A DNA stretch of 49,142 nt, taken from assembly GCA_902567635.1 (NCBI GenBank), contig CACFNV010000006.1, forward strand, positions 1-49,142. Direction: 5' to 3'. Below are positions 34,962 to 43,427 of this stretch, piece after piece. The notes under the pieces were generated by a model that saw nothing but the letters and a program-made list of their open reading frames with translations, was not told where the DNA came from and searched no databases. The translations under genes were made by a program, and so were the position numbers. Positions within the stretch are counted from its first letter, which is position 1, and each line of letters begins with the position of its first letter. Source of the stretch: an uncultured Alphaproteobacteria bacterium. Its GTDB lineage: Bacteria > Pseudomonadota > Alphaproteobacteria > Rhodobacterales > Rhodobacteraceae.

Positions 34962-35489
34962 GTGGCTTCTATTTATTTCATTTTAGGTGGATCAAATTCT
35001 GGTAAGACAAAGTTTTCAGAAAAACTGTCGCTTGAAGTCTCTTCCCTTTCTGGAAAATTATACTTTGTAGCTACAGGAGTAGCCTTTGACAAAGAGATGC
35101 AGGTAAAAATTGATCTGCACAAGAAAAATAGAAATAGCTCGTTCTCATCAATAGAATCTCCAGATCTTTCTACCGAAATATTTGCCAATGCTTCCGAGAA
35201 TGATGTAATTTTGATTGACTGCATATCGGTGTTTGTTTCCAACGTAATATGTATGGAAGAGTTTGATGAGACGCAAATAGATAACTTTAAACGTGCAATC
35301 AAAAATAGTAATGCAAATTTAGTGATTGTTGGGCAGGAGACAAGCTTAGGAGTAATCCCTGACAACGAACTCTCTAGAAATTTTCTGAAGAAATCTGGAC
35401 TTTTAAATCAATTTGTTGCTGATTTAGCCAATGAAGTATATTTTATTACAGCGGGTGTCCCACAGAAAATAAAAAGCAAAAGTCAGTGA
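34962..35489 (+). CDS. cobP: Bifunctional adenosylcobinamide kinase/guanylyltransferase CobP (CobU)
   Basis: This enzyme phosphorylates adenosylcobinamide and transfers GMP to give adenosylcobinamide-GDP. The 175-aa protein begins with the P-loop IYFILGGSNSGKTKFSE. It has the guanylylation-site region KIDLHKKNRNSSFSSIE, DVILIDCISVFVSN, VGQETSLGVIPDNELSRNF and ADLANEVYFITAGVPQKIK. The start is GTG 34962; an ATG two bases earlier is in another frame. It is the last gene of the riboswitch operon. No clear terminator hairpin with a T tail follows before the convergent YHYH gene. Confidence 0.93.
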   Translation: MASIYFILGGSNSGKTKFSEKLSLEVSSLSGKLYFVATGVAFDKEMQVKIDLHKKNRNSSFSSIESPDLSTEIFANASENDVILIDCISVFVSNVICMEEFDETQIDNFKRAIKNSNANLVIVGQETSLGVIPDNELSRNFLKKSGLLNQFVADLANEVYFITAGVPQKIKSKSQ

Positions 35490-35623
35490 ATATTTTGCTC
35501 ATCACCTTTAAAAATAATAATCTTTTTACTATTTATCTTCCCCCTAGTAGTTTCAGTGGTCATAAGTTCCTTTATTTTCTTTTATCCTCAAAAGTTTACA
35601 GCTTTTGAAAACTGAATACCCTT

Positions 35624-36406
35624 TCACGGTCGCAAAAAATCCCTAGTTACGTTGCCCCAGTGGCATCGAGGGAAAAAAGGGAATGTTTTGGTAGCAAAAT
35701 AAACAAACTTCTCATTTAAAAGCCCCCCATTACATTTGTCTAAACCTCCAGAGGCTTCAACATACTGATAATCCTGCTTAAATGAACCATCAAAAGTTCC
35801 ATATGGAGGCGTTTTTCTTAAGCCCTTCCTCAACTGCCATGAAGATGTTTTTTCTTTTAGGTAATGGATCTCAAAACCGTCAGCAGCATATCCAATTAAA
35901 CTCGAGTTTTTATTCAACAAATATTTATTGAATCCGTGGTAATGATATAACCCCCGTTTATCTACATGAGCATTATTATCATCAAGTCCAAAAATTTTCT
36001 TGTTCGGGGTAAGCGCTTCAAGGTTCCACTCTGAGTTTCTGTTCATACTATAACCCCTTGGAGATGAAGGGTCATACCAGCCTGCGGTACTAGGTCTTAT
36101 CGGTATACCTGTTAGAGTTACTCCAACCACTCTCGCTCTCGTTGTTGTGGAGAAGTTTTTTACTGGGTGTAAAGAGAAACAATACCTTAAATTTTGTGGT
36201 CTAAAGGCATTAGGATTGCCACGAGTAGGAAACTTCCCAATTTGGTGGTTGGGTACCCCGTTAGAAAAAATGCATTTCAAGTTTCCTTGTATTTGCGTTG
36301 ATACTCTATTTTGTGCAAATCCATTCCCATAAAATAAGAGAATAGAGAAAAATACGAGACCAAAAATATTTGTGAAATTTAAGCGGATTTCCATTTTATA
36401 GAACAT
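35624..36406 (-). CDS. Exported YHYH-domain protein
   Basis: This 260-aa protein has an N-terminal signal peptide (FGLVFFSILLFYGNGFAQ) and the YHYH family core: GVTLTGIPIRPSTAGWYDPS, DDNNAHVDKRGLYHYHGF and IGYAADGFEIHY. Cys residues near both ends could form disulfides in the periplasm. The function of YHYH proteins is unknown. ATG 36406 and ATG 36394 are both possible; either overlaps the preceding thioredoxin-like gene (by 28 or 16 bp), suggesting co-expression. A redox or metal role is only a guess from context. Confidence 0.78.
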   Translation of the reverse strand: MFYKMEIRLNFTNIFGLVFFSILLFYGNGFAQNRVSTQIQGNLKCIFSNGVPNHQIGKFPTRGNPNAFRPQNLRYCFSLHPVKNFSTTTRARVVGVTLTGIPIRPSTAGWYDPSSPRGYSMNRNSEWNLEALTPNKKIFGLDDNNAHVDKRGLYHYHGFNKYLLNKNSSLIGYAADGFEIHYLKEKTSSWQLRKGLRKTPPYGTFDGSFKQDYQYVEASGGLDKCNGGLLNEKFVYFATKTFPFFPRCHWGNVTRDFLRP

Positions 36407-36933
36407 CCCATTGATGCTATTTGATTTTTTGGTCCTAAACCTGTTTCAGATACTTCTTTCATTGCCTCAAAGAGATCACGTCTCAAATCTTTTGGTCCTG
36501 CCTCTTTTCTGCTAGCATCGAGTCTTCCGCGATATTGAAGCTCGTCTTTATTGTTAAACCCAAAGAAATCAGGGGTACACGCCGCTTGATACAATCTTGC
36601 TATGTCCTGACTCTCATCATAAAGATAAGGAAAGGAAAATTTAAAATCAGCTGCCAATTTTTTCATATTATCAAAAGAATCTTCTGGATATGCATGCACA
36701 TCGTTTGAACTAATTGCGACTATGCCAATACCTAATTTTTGGAGATCATTTGCGTCTCTTACTATCCTATCTAAAACCGCTAATACATAAGGACAGTGGT
36801 TACAAATGAACATCAACAATAGTCCATTCGACGACTTTACATTACCCAACGAATATTGTCTTCCGTCAGTACCCGGCAAACTAAAGTCTTTTGCTTGCCA
36901 TCCATAATCACATACTGGAGGTATTTCTGCCAT
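36379..36933 (-). CDS. Thioredoxin-like redoxin (AhpC/TSA-related)
   Basis: This is a cytoplasmic redoxin-fold protein of 184 aa without a signal peptide. It contains a CxxC motif, MFICNHCPYV (Cys-Asn-His-Cys), preceded by the strand LLLMF. Further conserved segments are GIGIVAISSNDVHAYPEDS, FPYLYDESQDIARLYQAACTP and YRGRLDASR. The family is related to peroxiredoxin/thiol-disulfide proteins, but the physiological partner is unknown. It lies 12 bp downstream of rpe. Confidence 0.83.
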   Translation of the reverse strand: MAEIPPVCDYGWQAKDFSLPGTDGRQYSLGNVKSSNGLLLMFICNHCPYVLAVLDRIVRDANDLQKLGIGIVAISSNDVHAYPEDSFDNMKKLAADFKFSFPYLYDESQDIARLYQAACTPDFFGFNNKDELQYRGRLDASRKEAGPKDLRRDLFEAMKEVSETGLGPKNQIASMGCSIKWKSA

Positions 36934-36945
36934 TACTATATCCTT

Positions 36946-37659
36946 TTATTCAATTGCGGCCGATAAGGCTGCGTTTCTGATCTTGTTAATATTTTTGCCA
37001 TAAACTTCGGGTTTTGAAACCGACCCACCGCCGAAAACAGATGAGCCTGCTACTAAAACATTTGCTCCAGCCTTGACAACCAACGGAGCTGTTTCTTCAG
37101 TTACGCCTCCGTCTACTTCTATAAGGAAATCTTTTTTCTTTCTGAGTTCAGATAACTTTTCTATTTTTTCTAATTGAGAATGAATAAACTTCTGACCACC
37201 AAAACCAGGGTTTACCGTCATAACACAAACTAAATCAATAAGATCCAAGAGATGTTCAACCCTGTCAATGGATGTGCCTGGATTAATAGCAAGACCTGCC
37301 TTAACACCTAAAGATTTTATCGCTTGCAATGTTCTATGAATATGAGGGGTCGCCTCGACATGAGCGGTTATCATATCTGCCCCAGACTCAGCAAAAGCTT
37401 CCAGATACTGATCTACTGGGGATATCATTAAATGCACATCCATGAATGTTTTTATGTGAGGTCTGATTGCCTTACAAGTTTGAGGGCCAAAGGTAATATT
37501 AGGTACAAAATGACCGTCCATGACGTCAATATGAACCCAATCACATCCTTGGCTCTCAATTGCCTGAATCTCTTTTCCAAAGTTTGCAAAATCTGCTGAC
37601 AAGATAGAGGGAGCTATTTTTATTGAAGGTTTGGACAATTTAGAAACCATTGCTATCAT
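36946..37659 (-). CDS. rpe: Ribulose-phosphate 3-epimerase
   Basis: Rpe interconverts ribulose 5-phosphate and xylulose 5-phosphate in the pentose phosphate pathway. The 237-aa TIM-barrel protein has IAPSILSADFANFG, the metal-site HIDVMDGHFVPNITFGP, FMDVHLMISPVDQYLEAF, VMTVNPGFGGQKFI and EVDGGVTEETA. ATG 37659 or ATG 37650 could start translation; neither has a clear Shine-Dalgarno. It diverges from the quinone oxidoreductase gene by 40 bp. Confidence 0.95.
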   Translation of the reverse strand: MIAMVSKLSKPSIKIAPSILSADFANFGKEIQAIESQGCDWVHIDVMDGHFVPNITFGPQTCKAIRPHIKTFMDVHLMISPVDQYLEAFAESGADMITAHVEATPHIHRTLQAIKSLGVKAGLAINPGTSIDRVEHLLDLIDLVCVMTVNPGFGGQKFIHSQLEKIEKLSELRKKKDFLIEVDGGVTEETAPLVVKAGANVLVAGSSVFGGGSVSKPEVYGKNINKIRNAALSAAIE

Positions 37660-37699
37660 TATTAATAAATTAAACAGATTTCTATTGGAGAATGATTAA

Positions 37700-38692
37700 A
37701 TGTCAACTCAAAAAATAAAGAGCGTAATCATAGAAGAAAACGGCGGAAGCGAGAAATTTAAAGTTGTTGAAAATGAAATAGGCACTCCAGGAAAGGGAGA
37801 AATATTAATAAGGCACAAAGCAGTTGGTCTTAATTACATCGATGTTTATCATAGAACACGCATAGCCGAGAGCTATGCCGTTAATCTACCAGCAGTACTC
37901 GGAATGGAGGCTTCTGGTATTGTTGAAAAAGTAGGAGAGGGTGTTTCTCATCTTAGCGAAGGTGATAGAGCGGCATACGCATCCGCACCCCCTGGCGCTT
38001 ATTGTGAAGCCAGAGTAATGTCAGGAGATCAAGTCTGCAAACTACCAGACACTATATCGTTTGAAGAAGGTGCGGCTATGATGTTGAAAGGTCTAACAGT
38101 TAAGTATCTTTTTCACGATACCACCAAGATTAATAAGGGCGACGATATACTTTTTCACGCAGCTGCTGGCGGCGTTGGACTTATTGCTTGTCAGTGGGCA
38201 CGCTCTGAGGGATTTAATCTGATCGGAACGGCAGGCTCAGATGAGAAGTGTAAAATGGCTTTGGACTATGGAGCTATTCACTCTATTAATTACAACTCTT
38301 CAGATTTTGTAGACTCAGTAATGAAAATTACCAAGGGCCAAGGTGTATCGGTAGTGATGGACTCGGTAGGAAAAACGACTTTCTTTAAATCTTTAGATTG
38401 TCTAAATAATTTTGGTATAATGATTTTATTTGGAAATGCCTCAGGAAATGTTCCTCCAATAGATATCGGCATATTGGCAAAAAAATCACTGAAATTGACT
38501 AGACCCGGTTTATTCACACACATAGGAGACTTCAATAGATGTCAAGATATGGCCAAGGTACTTTTTTCAAAAGTTGTATCCAAGGATGTAAAAATACAAG
38601 TTGATCAGACCTTTAAGCTGGAGGAAATTGGTAAAGCTCACGACGCATTAGAAGCACGAAGAACAACCGGCTCGACAGTAATTACAGTTTAA
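37700..38692 (+). CDS. Zeta-crystallin-type NADPH:quinone oxidoreductase
   Basis: This is a zinc-free medium-chain dehydrogenase/reductase of 330 aa. It has VGLNYIDVYHRTRIAESYAV near the N-terminus, GMEASGIVEKVGEGV, the conserved GAAMMLKGLTVKYL and the nucleotide-binding AAAGGVGLIACQWAR. These match QorA-type one-electron quinone reductases acting with NADPH. GGAG nine bases upstream supports ATG 37700. The last 4 bp overlap the end of the convergent metal-binding protein gene. Confidence 0.92.
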   Translation: MSTQKIKSVIIEENGGSEKFKVVENEIGTPGKGEILIRHKAVGLNYIDVYHRTRIAESYAVNLPAVLGMEASGIVEKVGEGVSHLSEGDRAAYASAPPGAYCEARVMSGDQVCKLPDTISFEEGAAMMLKGLTVKYLFHDTTKINKGDDILFHAAAGGVGLIACQWARSEGFNLIGTAGSDEKCKMALDYGAIHSINYNSSDFVDSVMKITKGQGVSVVMDSVGKTTFFKSLDCLNNFGIMILFGNASGNVPPIDIGILAKKSLKLTRPGLFTHIGDFNRCQDMAKVLFSKVVSKDVKIQVDQTFKLEEIGKAHDALEARRTTGSTVITV

Positions 38693-39489
38693 ACCTTTGC
38701 CATGTATCTTGTACCCTTCGCAGGGGGATCCATTGGAGGGCCAGCAAAGCATTGGGCAAATTTCATCCAGTCTTCTGCTGGCTGACCTTCTGTTATAAGA
38801 GAAGTATCTTCGATATTTCTTACTTGAGTAACAACTTGAGAAAATTCAATGGCACTACCAGTAATTCTCGAGGAACTACTGCTATCATTCCATTCCCATA
38901 CCGCGCCAGATGGAGCCTCTAATTTAACATAAGGAACTGGCTCTGGTACGGGCAGCTTCCGATTCATAAATGTCCAACCATAAGCAATAATGCCCATGTG
39001 AGCTATATTCTTTATGTTGTCATTCCCTGGTCTTTCTTTGCCTAAAACGTCAAAAACTTCGTGACCATGAGCCCAAGTTTCCATATGCCGAGCAGTAATC
39101 TTTGACTTTGCACTCATTTCAACCCCAGGCCATTTAACCCTAGTTTTTGGATCAGCTACTTTGTAAACTTCATACACTTCCTGCACACTTTTCCACCATT
39201 CTTTAACCAGCTGGCTTCCCTGAAGACCATCAAGCCACGGCACCTGAGCTTCAACTAAACTTTTGCCTTTTTCAAGCTCATCATCTATTGGAGCATAGAA
39301 CTTTTCAAAATGAGACTCACTTTTTAAAGTCTCTACAGCGCCCACATTAAAGAGATAGAGATGTCCAATAACATCTTCTATAGTCCAACTTTTAAAAAGC
39401 GTTTCAGTTTTAAGTTCTTTGTCCTCCAGAGTTGATACAAGTTCTTTTAGACACTCACTTTCGTCATAAAAATCTTTCGCTTGCTGCAT
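38689..39489 (-). CDS. DinB/MDMPI-like metal-binding protein (TIGR03084-type)
   Basis: This 266-aa protein has an N-terminal four-helix domain of the DinB/mycothiol-maleylpyruvate-isomerase type. The likely metal ligands are the His in VIGHLYLFN and the HMETWAHGHEV cluster. The C-terminal part contains YVKLEAPSGAVWEWND and resembles the family often named TIGR03084. Such proteins bind a divalent metal and are thought to use thiol cofactors, but this one has no assigned reaction. Its ATG directly follows the stop of the flavoprotein gene with GGAGG upstream, making it the last gene of the acyl-CoA operon. Confidence 0.7.
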   Translation of the reverse strand: MQQAKDFYDESECLKELVSTLEDKELKTETLFKSWTIEDVIGHLYLFNVGAVETLKSESHFEKFYAPIDDELEKGKSLVEAQVPWLDGLQGSQLVKEWWKSVQEVYEVYKVADPKTRVKWPGVEMSAKSKITARHMETWAHGHEVFDVLGKERPGNDNIKNIAHMGIIAYGWTFMNRKLPVPEPVPYVKLEAPSGAVWEWNDSSSSSRITGSAIEFSQVVTQVRNIEDTSLITEGQPAEDWMKFAQCFAGPPMDPPAKGTRYMAKV

Positions 39490-40638
39490 TTATACATCCT
39501 CCAAAGTAGTATTCAATCGATCATAGGCTTCGATGAAATCCTCTTTAAAGTCTTGCACAACCTCCCCTGCAGATTTAACTTCATTCATCAAACCAACACA
39601 TTGACCTACCCAATAGGTAGATAACTCTATCGCTTTTTGATTGCCAGCTTGAGAGAGCTTATCTAGTTTTCTTAGAGCTGGTTCAGCAACCAAAGGCTGT
39701 ACGGGAGAAGGTAGGGGTTGCACCTGATCGCTATTCTCCCACTCATCTGTCCATGGAGATCTTAGCTGTCTTGAATACTTTCCTGTACGACTTTTTGACC
39801 TTACTGTGTCTGCAGAGGAAGCTGCTATCATTTTTTCTTTAACAATAGGATTGGTTTCAGCTTCGGTAGTAGTCAACCAAACTGATCCACACCACGCACC
39901 AGCCGCTCCCATAGCCATTGCCGCAGCCATCTGACTGCCAGTTGCAATTCCACCCGCAGCTAGAATTGATACGTTTTTCATATCCTTTACGGCATTATAA
40001 ACCTCTGGAATTAGAACCATTGTAGAAACCTCTCCACAGTGACCCCCTGCTTCCCCTCCAGCAACAATTAGTACATCCACCCCAGCATTAACTTGATTTA
40101 TTGCGTGCTTTTTAGCGCCTACTAATGCTCCCACGAGAACATTACGCTCTTTTGCCATATCAACCATTTCCTTGGGAGGCATGCCCAAAGCATTTACTAT
40201 CATTTTGATCGGATGATTGAAAGCAACTCTCAAAGACTCACTAGCTCCCTCAGGAGTCATATTCTTTCCAAATCTCAAATGATTAACCCTGTCACTCTCT
40301 AATTCATCAGGATCAACTTTAATACCATGCTTCTCAAGAATTGAATTAGCAAAGTCTTTATGACTTTGAGGTATTTTCTCCAGCATTTGTTCATCAGTCA
40401 AATCTTCACCTTTACCAACAAAGTTATTTGGAACAATCAAATCAACTCCATATGGAAGACCTTTAACTTGGGAGTCTATCCAGTTTAGTTCAATTTCTAG
40501 CTCTTCTCCAGATAAGTTTGTTGCTCCCAGAACACCCATACCACCAGCTTTTGTAACAGCTGCTACTACATCTCTACAATGAGAAAAAGCAAATAAAGGA
40601 AACTCAATTCCTAAGTCTTTACATAATTTAGAATTCAT
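39490..40638 (-). CDS. Nitronate-monooxygenase-like FMN flavoprotein
   Basis: This 382-aa TIM-barrel flavoprotein belongs to the 2-nitropropane dioxygenase/enoyl-reductase superfamily. It has AVTKAGGMGVLGAT, VNALGMPPKEMVDMA and the active-site-type VAGGEAGGHCGEVSTM. ILAAGGIATGSQMAAAMAMG binds the FMN phosphate. GGAGG six bases upstream places the start at ATG 40638 rather than at an ATG 18 bases earlier inside the carboxylase gene. In acyl-CoA gene clusters such proteins are often of unknown substrate. Nitronate oxidation is not implied by the context. Confidence 0.8.
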   Translation of the reverse strand: MNSKLCKDLGIEFPLFAFSHCRDVVAAVTKAGGMGVLGATNLSGEELEIELNWIDSQVKGLPYGVDLIVPNNFVGKGEDLTDEQMLEKIPQSHKDFANSILEKHGIKVDPDELESDRVNHLRFGKNMTPEGASESLRVAFNHPIKMIVNALGMPPKEMVDMAKERNVLVGALVGAKKHAINQVNAGVDVLIVAGGEAGGHCGEVSTMVLIPEVYNAVKDMKNVSILAAGGIATGSQMAAAMAMGAAGAWCGSVWLTTTEAETNPIVKEKMIAASSADTVRSKSRTGKYSRQLRSPWTDEWENSDQVQPLPSPVQPLVAEPALRKLDKLSQAGNQKAIELSTYWVGQCVGLMNEVKSAGEVVQDFKEDFIEAYDRLNTTLEDV

Positions 40639-40639
40639 T

Positions 40640-42619
40640 TTATTCCTCCATTTCAATATTTAATAATTGCTGTTCAGCTTCCACCTGATCACCTTCATTC
40701 ACATTAACTTCTGAAACAAGTCCTGTACCAGTAGCAGATACCTCATGCTGCATTTTCATTGCCTCCAAAATAAAGATGATTTGTCCCTTTTCTACCTTAT
40801 CACCATTTGATACAAATATTTCTTTTATGATACCATGCATAGGAGCCAAAACATTACCTTGATCCTCGATTTCATGAGAAATTAAGGAACTCGTAACCCT
40901 CTCAACTTTAAAGGAAAAGTCGGAAATATTTATAAAAAGAGTATTGTTCTTAACTTCACTAAAAAAAACGGGATATTCATTACCCTCGATCATAATTATG
41001 TCATTCTTATATGCTACCTTATAAACTGTACCACTGTTCAAGACATCAAACGAAGTTAACCCTTTAAACACTAACTCTATGCTTATCACTTCTTCAGCAA
41101 CCTTAAGCGTGATGGGGTATTTTAGATTTTTAATATTTGACCACCCTTTTAGCTCAGGCTCTAGCCCTAAGGAGACCATTTTATTTTCCTGTGCCTCAAG
41201 ATCAATAAATATTACAGCGCCTATGATGGCTTTTTCAAACTCTTTCATCGAAACAGCAGAAGCATCAAACTTATTATTTTCCAAAAATGAAGTATTAACT
41301 TCAGAGCTCTTAAAAGCCGCGCTGGAGAGAATAGAGATTAAAAAGTCTCTGTTGTTTTTGATTCCAAAAAGTGCAGTTTTTAACAAAGATTTCCTAAGCT
41401 TTGTGATAGCTTCTTCTCTGTCTTTACCTTTGGAGATTACTTTAGCAATCATTGGATCATAAAACGGACTTATTGTTTGACCCTCAACAATTCCATTATC
41501 ATAACGCGTATCCGATGAGTTGTCAGGGCTCCAAACTTCAATTTTTCCAGTACTAGGCATAAAGTTATTAGATGGGTCTTCAGCGTAAAGTCTTACTTCC
41601 ATGGCATGTCCATGCAACTCTATATCTTCCTGCGTTATACCCAGAGCTTGTCCGTCTGCAACTTTTATTTGCATTTCAACAAGATCGAGGTCTGTAACCA
41701 ATTCTGTAACCGGATGCTCTACCTGGAGCCTGGTGTTCATTTCTAAAAAGTAAAAATTTTTATTTTCATCTAACAAGAACTCTACCGTGCCCGCACCTGA
41801 ATAATTGATTTCCTTGGCAGCTGCACATGCTACTTCCCCCATATTCTTCCTCAACTCATCGTCAACCGCAGGAGAAGGGCTTTCTTCAATAATTTTTTGG
41901 TGTCTTCTTTGAACAGAGCAATCTCTTTCACCCAAAGAAATTACATTACCGAAATTGTCTGCCATAATTTGGATTTCCACATGCCTTGGGTCAATTATAG
42001 CTTTTTCAAATATTATTTCTGATGAACCAAAAGCATTTTTGGCTTCAGACCGAGCAATCTCACAATTTTTTTGCAATTCTGTTATATTATTTACAAGACG
42101 CATTCCCCTACCACCACCACCTGCAGCAGCTTTTATCATTAAAGGAAACCCGATTGTTTCTGCGGAGATCATGAGTTCTCTATCGTTTTTATTTTCTACT
42201 TCTTCTCCAGGCACACAAGGAACACCAGCATCTTTCATTATTCTTTTCGCTTGAGCTTTATTACCCATCAATTCTATAGATTTCGGAGAAGGTCCTACAA
42301 AAACTATCCCTGAACTCTTGCACGCCTCTGAGAAATTATGATTTTCCGACAAAAACCCATATCCAGGATGTATAGCGTCGGCACCTGCTTTTTTTGCCAC
42401 ATCAATAATTTTTTTAATAGAGAGATAAGAATCGCCAATTGGTCCTGCGCCAATATTTATTGCCTCGTTAGCTATACTTACATGAGGAGACATAGCGTCC
42501 GCATCCGTATAGACAGCAACAGTTTTTAAACCAATATCATTGGCTGTCTTTATTATCCTGGCAGCTATTTCCCCTCTATTAGCTACAAGAAGAGATTTAA
42601 AAGTTTTAATTTCACTCAT
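40640..42619 (-). CDS. Acyl-CoA carboxylase alpha subunit (biotin carboxylase + BCCP)
   Basis: This 659-aa biotin-dependent subunit belongs to the methylcrotonyl-, geranyl- or propionyl-CoA carboxylase group. In order: the biotin carboxylase N-domain (FKSLLVANRGEIAARII), ATP-grasp (MIKAAAGGGGRGMR, ERDCSVQRRHQKIIEESPSP, FLEMNTRLQVEHPVTE), a linker domain, and a C-terminal biotinyl domain. The biotinylation site is EAMKMQHEV (Lys about residue 622). It catalyses carboxylation of biotin and pairs with the beta subunit upstream. GAGAG/TAGG precedes ATG 42619, 2 bp after the hydratase stop. Confidence 0.92.
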   Translation of the reverse strand: MSEIKTFKSLLVANRGEIAARIIKTANDIGLKTVAVYTDADAMSPHVSIANEAINIGAGPIGDSYLSIKKIIDVAKKAGADAIHPGYGFLSENHNFSEACKSSGIVFVGPSPKSIELMGNKAQAKRIMKDAGVPCVPGEEVENKNDRELMISAETIGFPLMIKAAAGGGGRGMRLVNNITELQKNCEIARSEAKNAFGSSEIIFEKAIIDPRHVEIQIMADNFGNVISLGERDCSVQRRHQKIIEESPSPAVDDELRKNMGEVACAAAKEINYSGAGTVEFLLDENKNFYFLEMNTRLQVEHPVTELVTDLDLVEMQIKVADGQALGITQEDIELHGHAMEVRLYAEDPSNNFMPSTGKIEVWSPDNSSDTRYDNGIVEGQTISPFYDPMIAKVISKGKDREEAITKLRKSLLKTALFGIKNNRDFLISILSSAAFKSSEVNTSFLENNKFDASAVSMKEFEKAIIGAVIFIDLEAQENKMVSLGLEPELKGWSNIKNLKYPITLKVAEEVISIELVFKGLTSFDVLNSGTVYKVAYKNDIIMIEGNEYPVFFSEVKNNTLFINISDFSFKVERVTSSLISHEIEDQGNVLAPMHGIIKEIFVSNGDKVEKGQIIFILEAMKMQHEVSATGTGLVSEVNVNEGDQVEAEQQLLNIEMEE

Positions 42620-42621
42620 AC

Positions 42622-43425
42622 CTAACTCTCATACCAATAAGGCCTTCTTTTCTCTGAAAATGCTAATAGACCCTCCTTGGCCTCCTCTCCGAGCATGCAT
42701 TGGGCAAATTTATTGGCTGCAAATTCTGAGAGGTCCTCTAAATTCGAATCTCGTGAGAAACTAAGTATGTTTTTTGTTGCCGCAGTAGCTAAAGGTGCAC
42801 ATTTCTTTGTTGAATCTTTGAATCTCTCCAGAAATTCGTTCAATTGATTTCCATTACTAACCAGTTCATCTGCTAGACCAAATTCAAATGACTTTTCTCC
42901 ATCAAACTCCATACCAGTAAGCATCAACTTACTTGCTAATCTAAGTCCCAGCCTTTTTATGAGATAGGGTGAAATTTGAGCCGGTGTTAAACCGATTGCT
43001 GTTTCAGATAAAGAAAACCTAGCCCCCTTGGTAACCGCAACTATATCTGCACAACAAACCATACCTAATCCTCCGGCAAAAGCTGGTCCATCAACCAATG
43101 CCACAACTATTTTGGGTAATTGAGATAGGGTCTTAAATAGTTTTCCTGCACCAACATTCATAGCTTTCACTTCATCCAGACTAGGCTTTTTTAATACAAA
43201 ATTATTCTTAAAATCTTTTAGGTCAGCTCCAGCACAAAAAGCCCCTTGAGACCCTCTTAAAGATACGCCCCTAATACTTTTATCTTCTTCAATTTCTGAA
43301 AAAACTGACATGAGCTCATCTGTCATAACCTCAGAAAGAGCATTTTTTACCTCTGGTCTGTTAAGGGTTATCTTGGCCCATCTATCTTTTTTCTCGAATA
43401 AAATTGTTTGATAACGACCTGACAT
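42622..43425 (-). CDS. Enoyl-CoA hydratase/isomerase (AtuE/LiuC-like position)
   Basis: This is a crotonase-fold protein of 267 aa. The oxyanion-hole segments are RGSQGAFCAGADLKDFKN and VDGPAFAGGLGMVCCADIV, followed by FSLSETAIGLTPAQISPYL. It sits between the two carboxylase subunits. That placement suggests hydration of the glutaconyl-type product, as AtuE (isohexenylglutaconyl-CoA) or LiuC (methylglutaconyl-CoA) do. Substrate identity is inferred from position only. Confidence 0.87.
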   Translation of the reverse strand: MSGRYQTILFEKKDRWAKITLNRPEVKNALSEVMTDELMSVFSEIEEDKSIRGVSLRGSQGAFCAGADLKDFKNNFVLKKPSLDEVKAMNVGAGKLFKTLSQLPKIVVALVDGPAFAGGLGMVCCADIVAVTKGARFSLSETAIGLTPAQISPYLIKRLGLRLASKLMLTGMEFDGEKSFEFGLADELVSNGNQLNEFLERFKDSTKKCAPLATAATKNILSFSRDSNLEDLSEFAANKFAQCMLGEEAKEGLLAFSEKRRPYWYES

Positions 43426-43427
43426 AT

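Noticed and set aside
35490-35623. Possible small hydrophobic protein or terminator between cobP and the YHYH gene
   Set aside because: One frame reads as a hydrophobic stretch but has no start codon. The CAAAAG/CTTTTG hairpin at 35589-35607 has no T tail on either strand.
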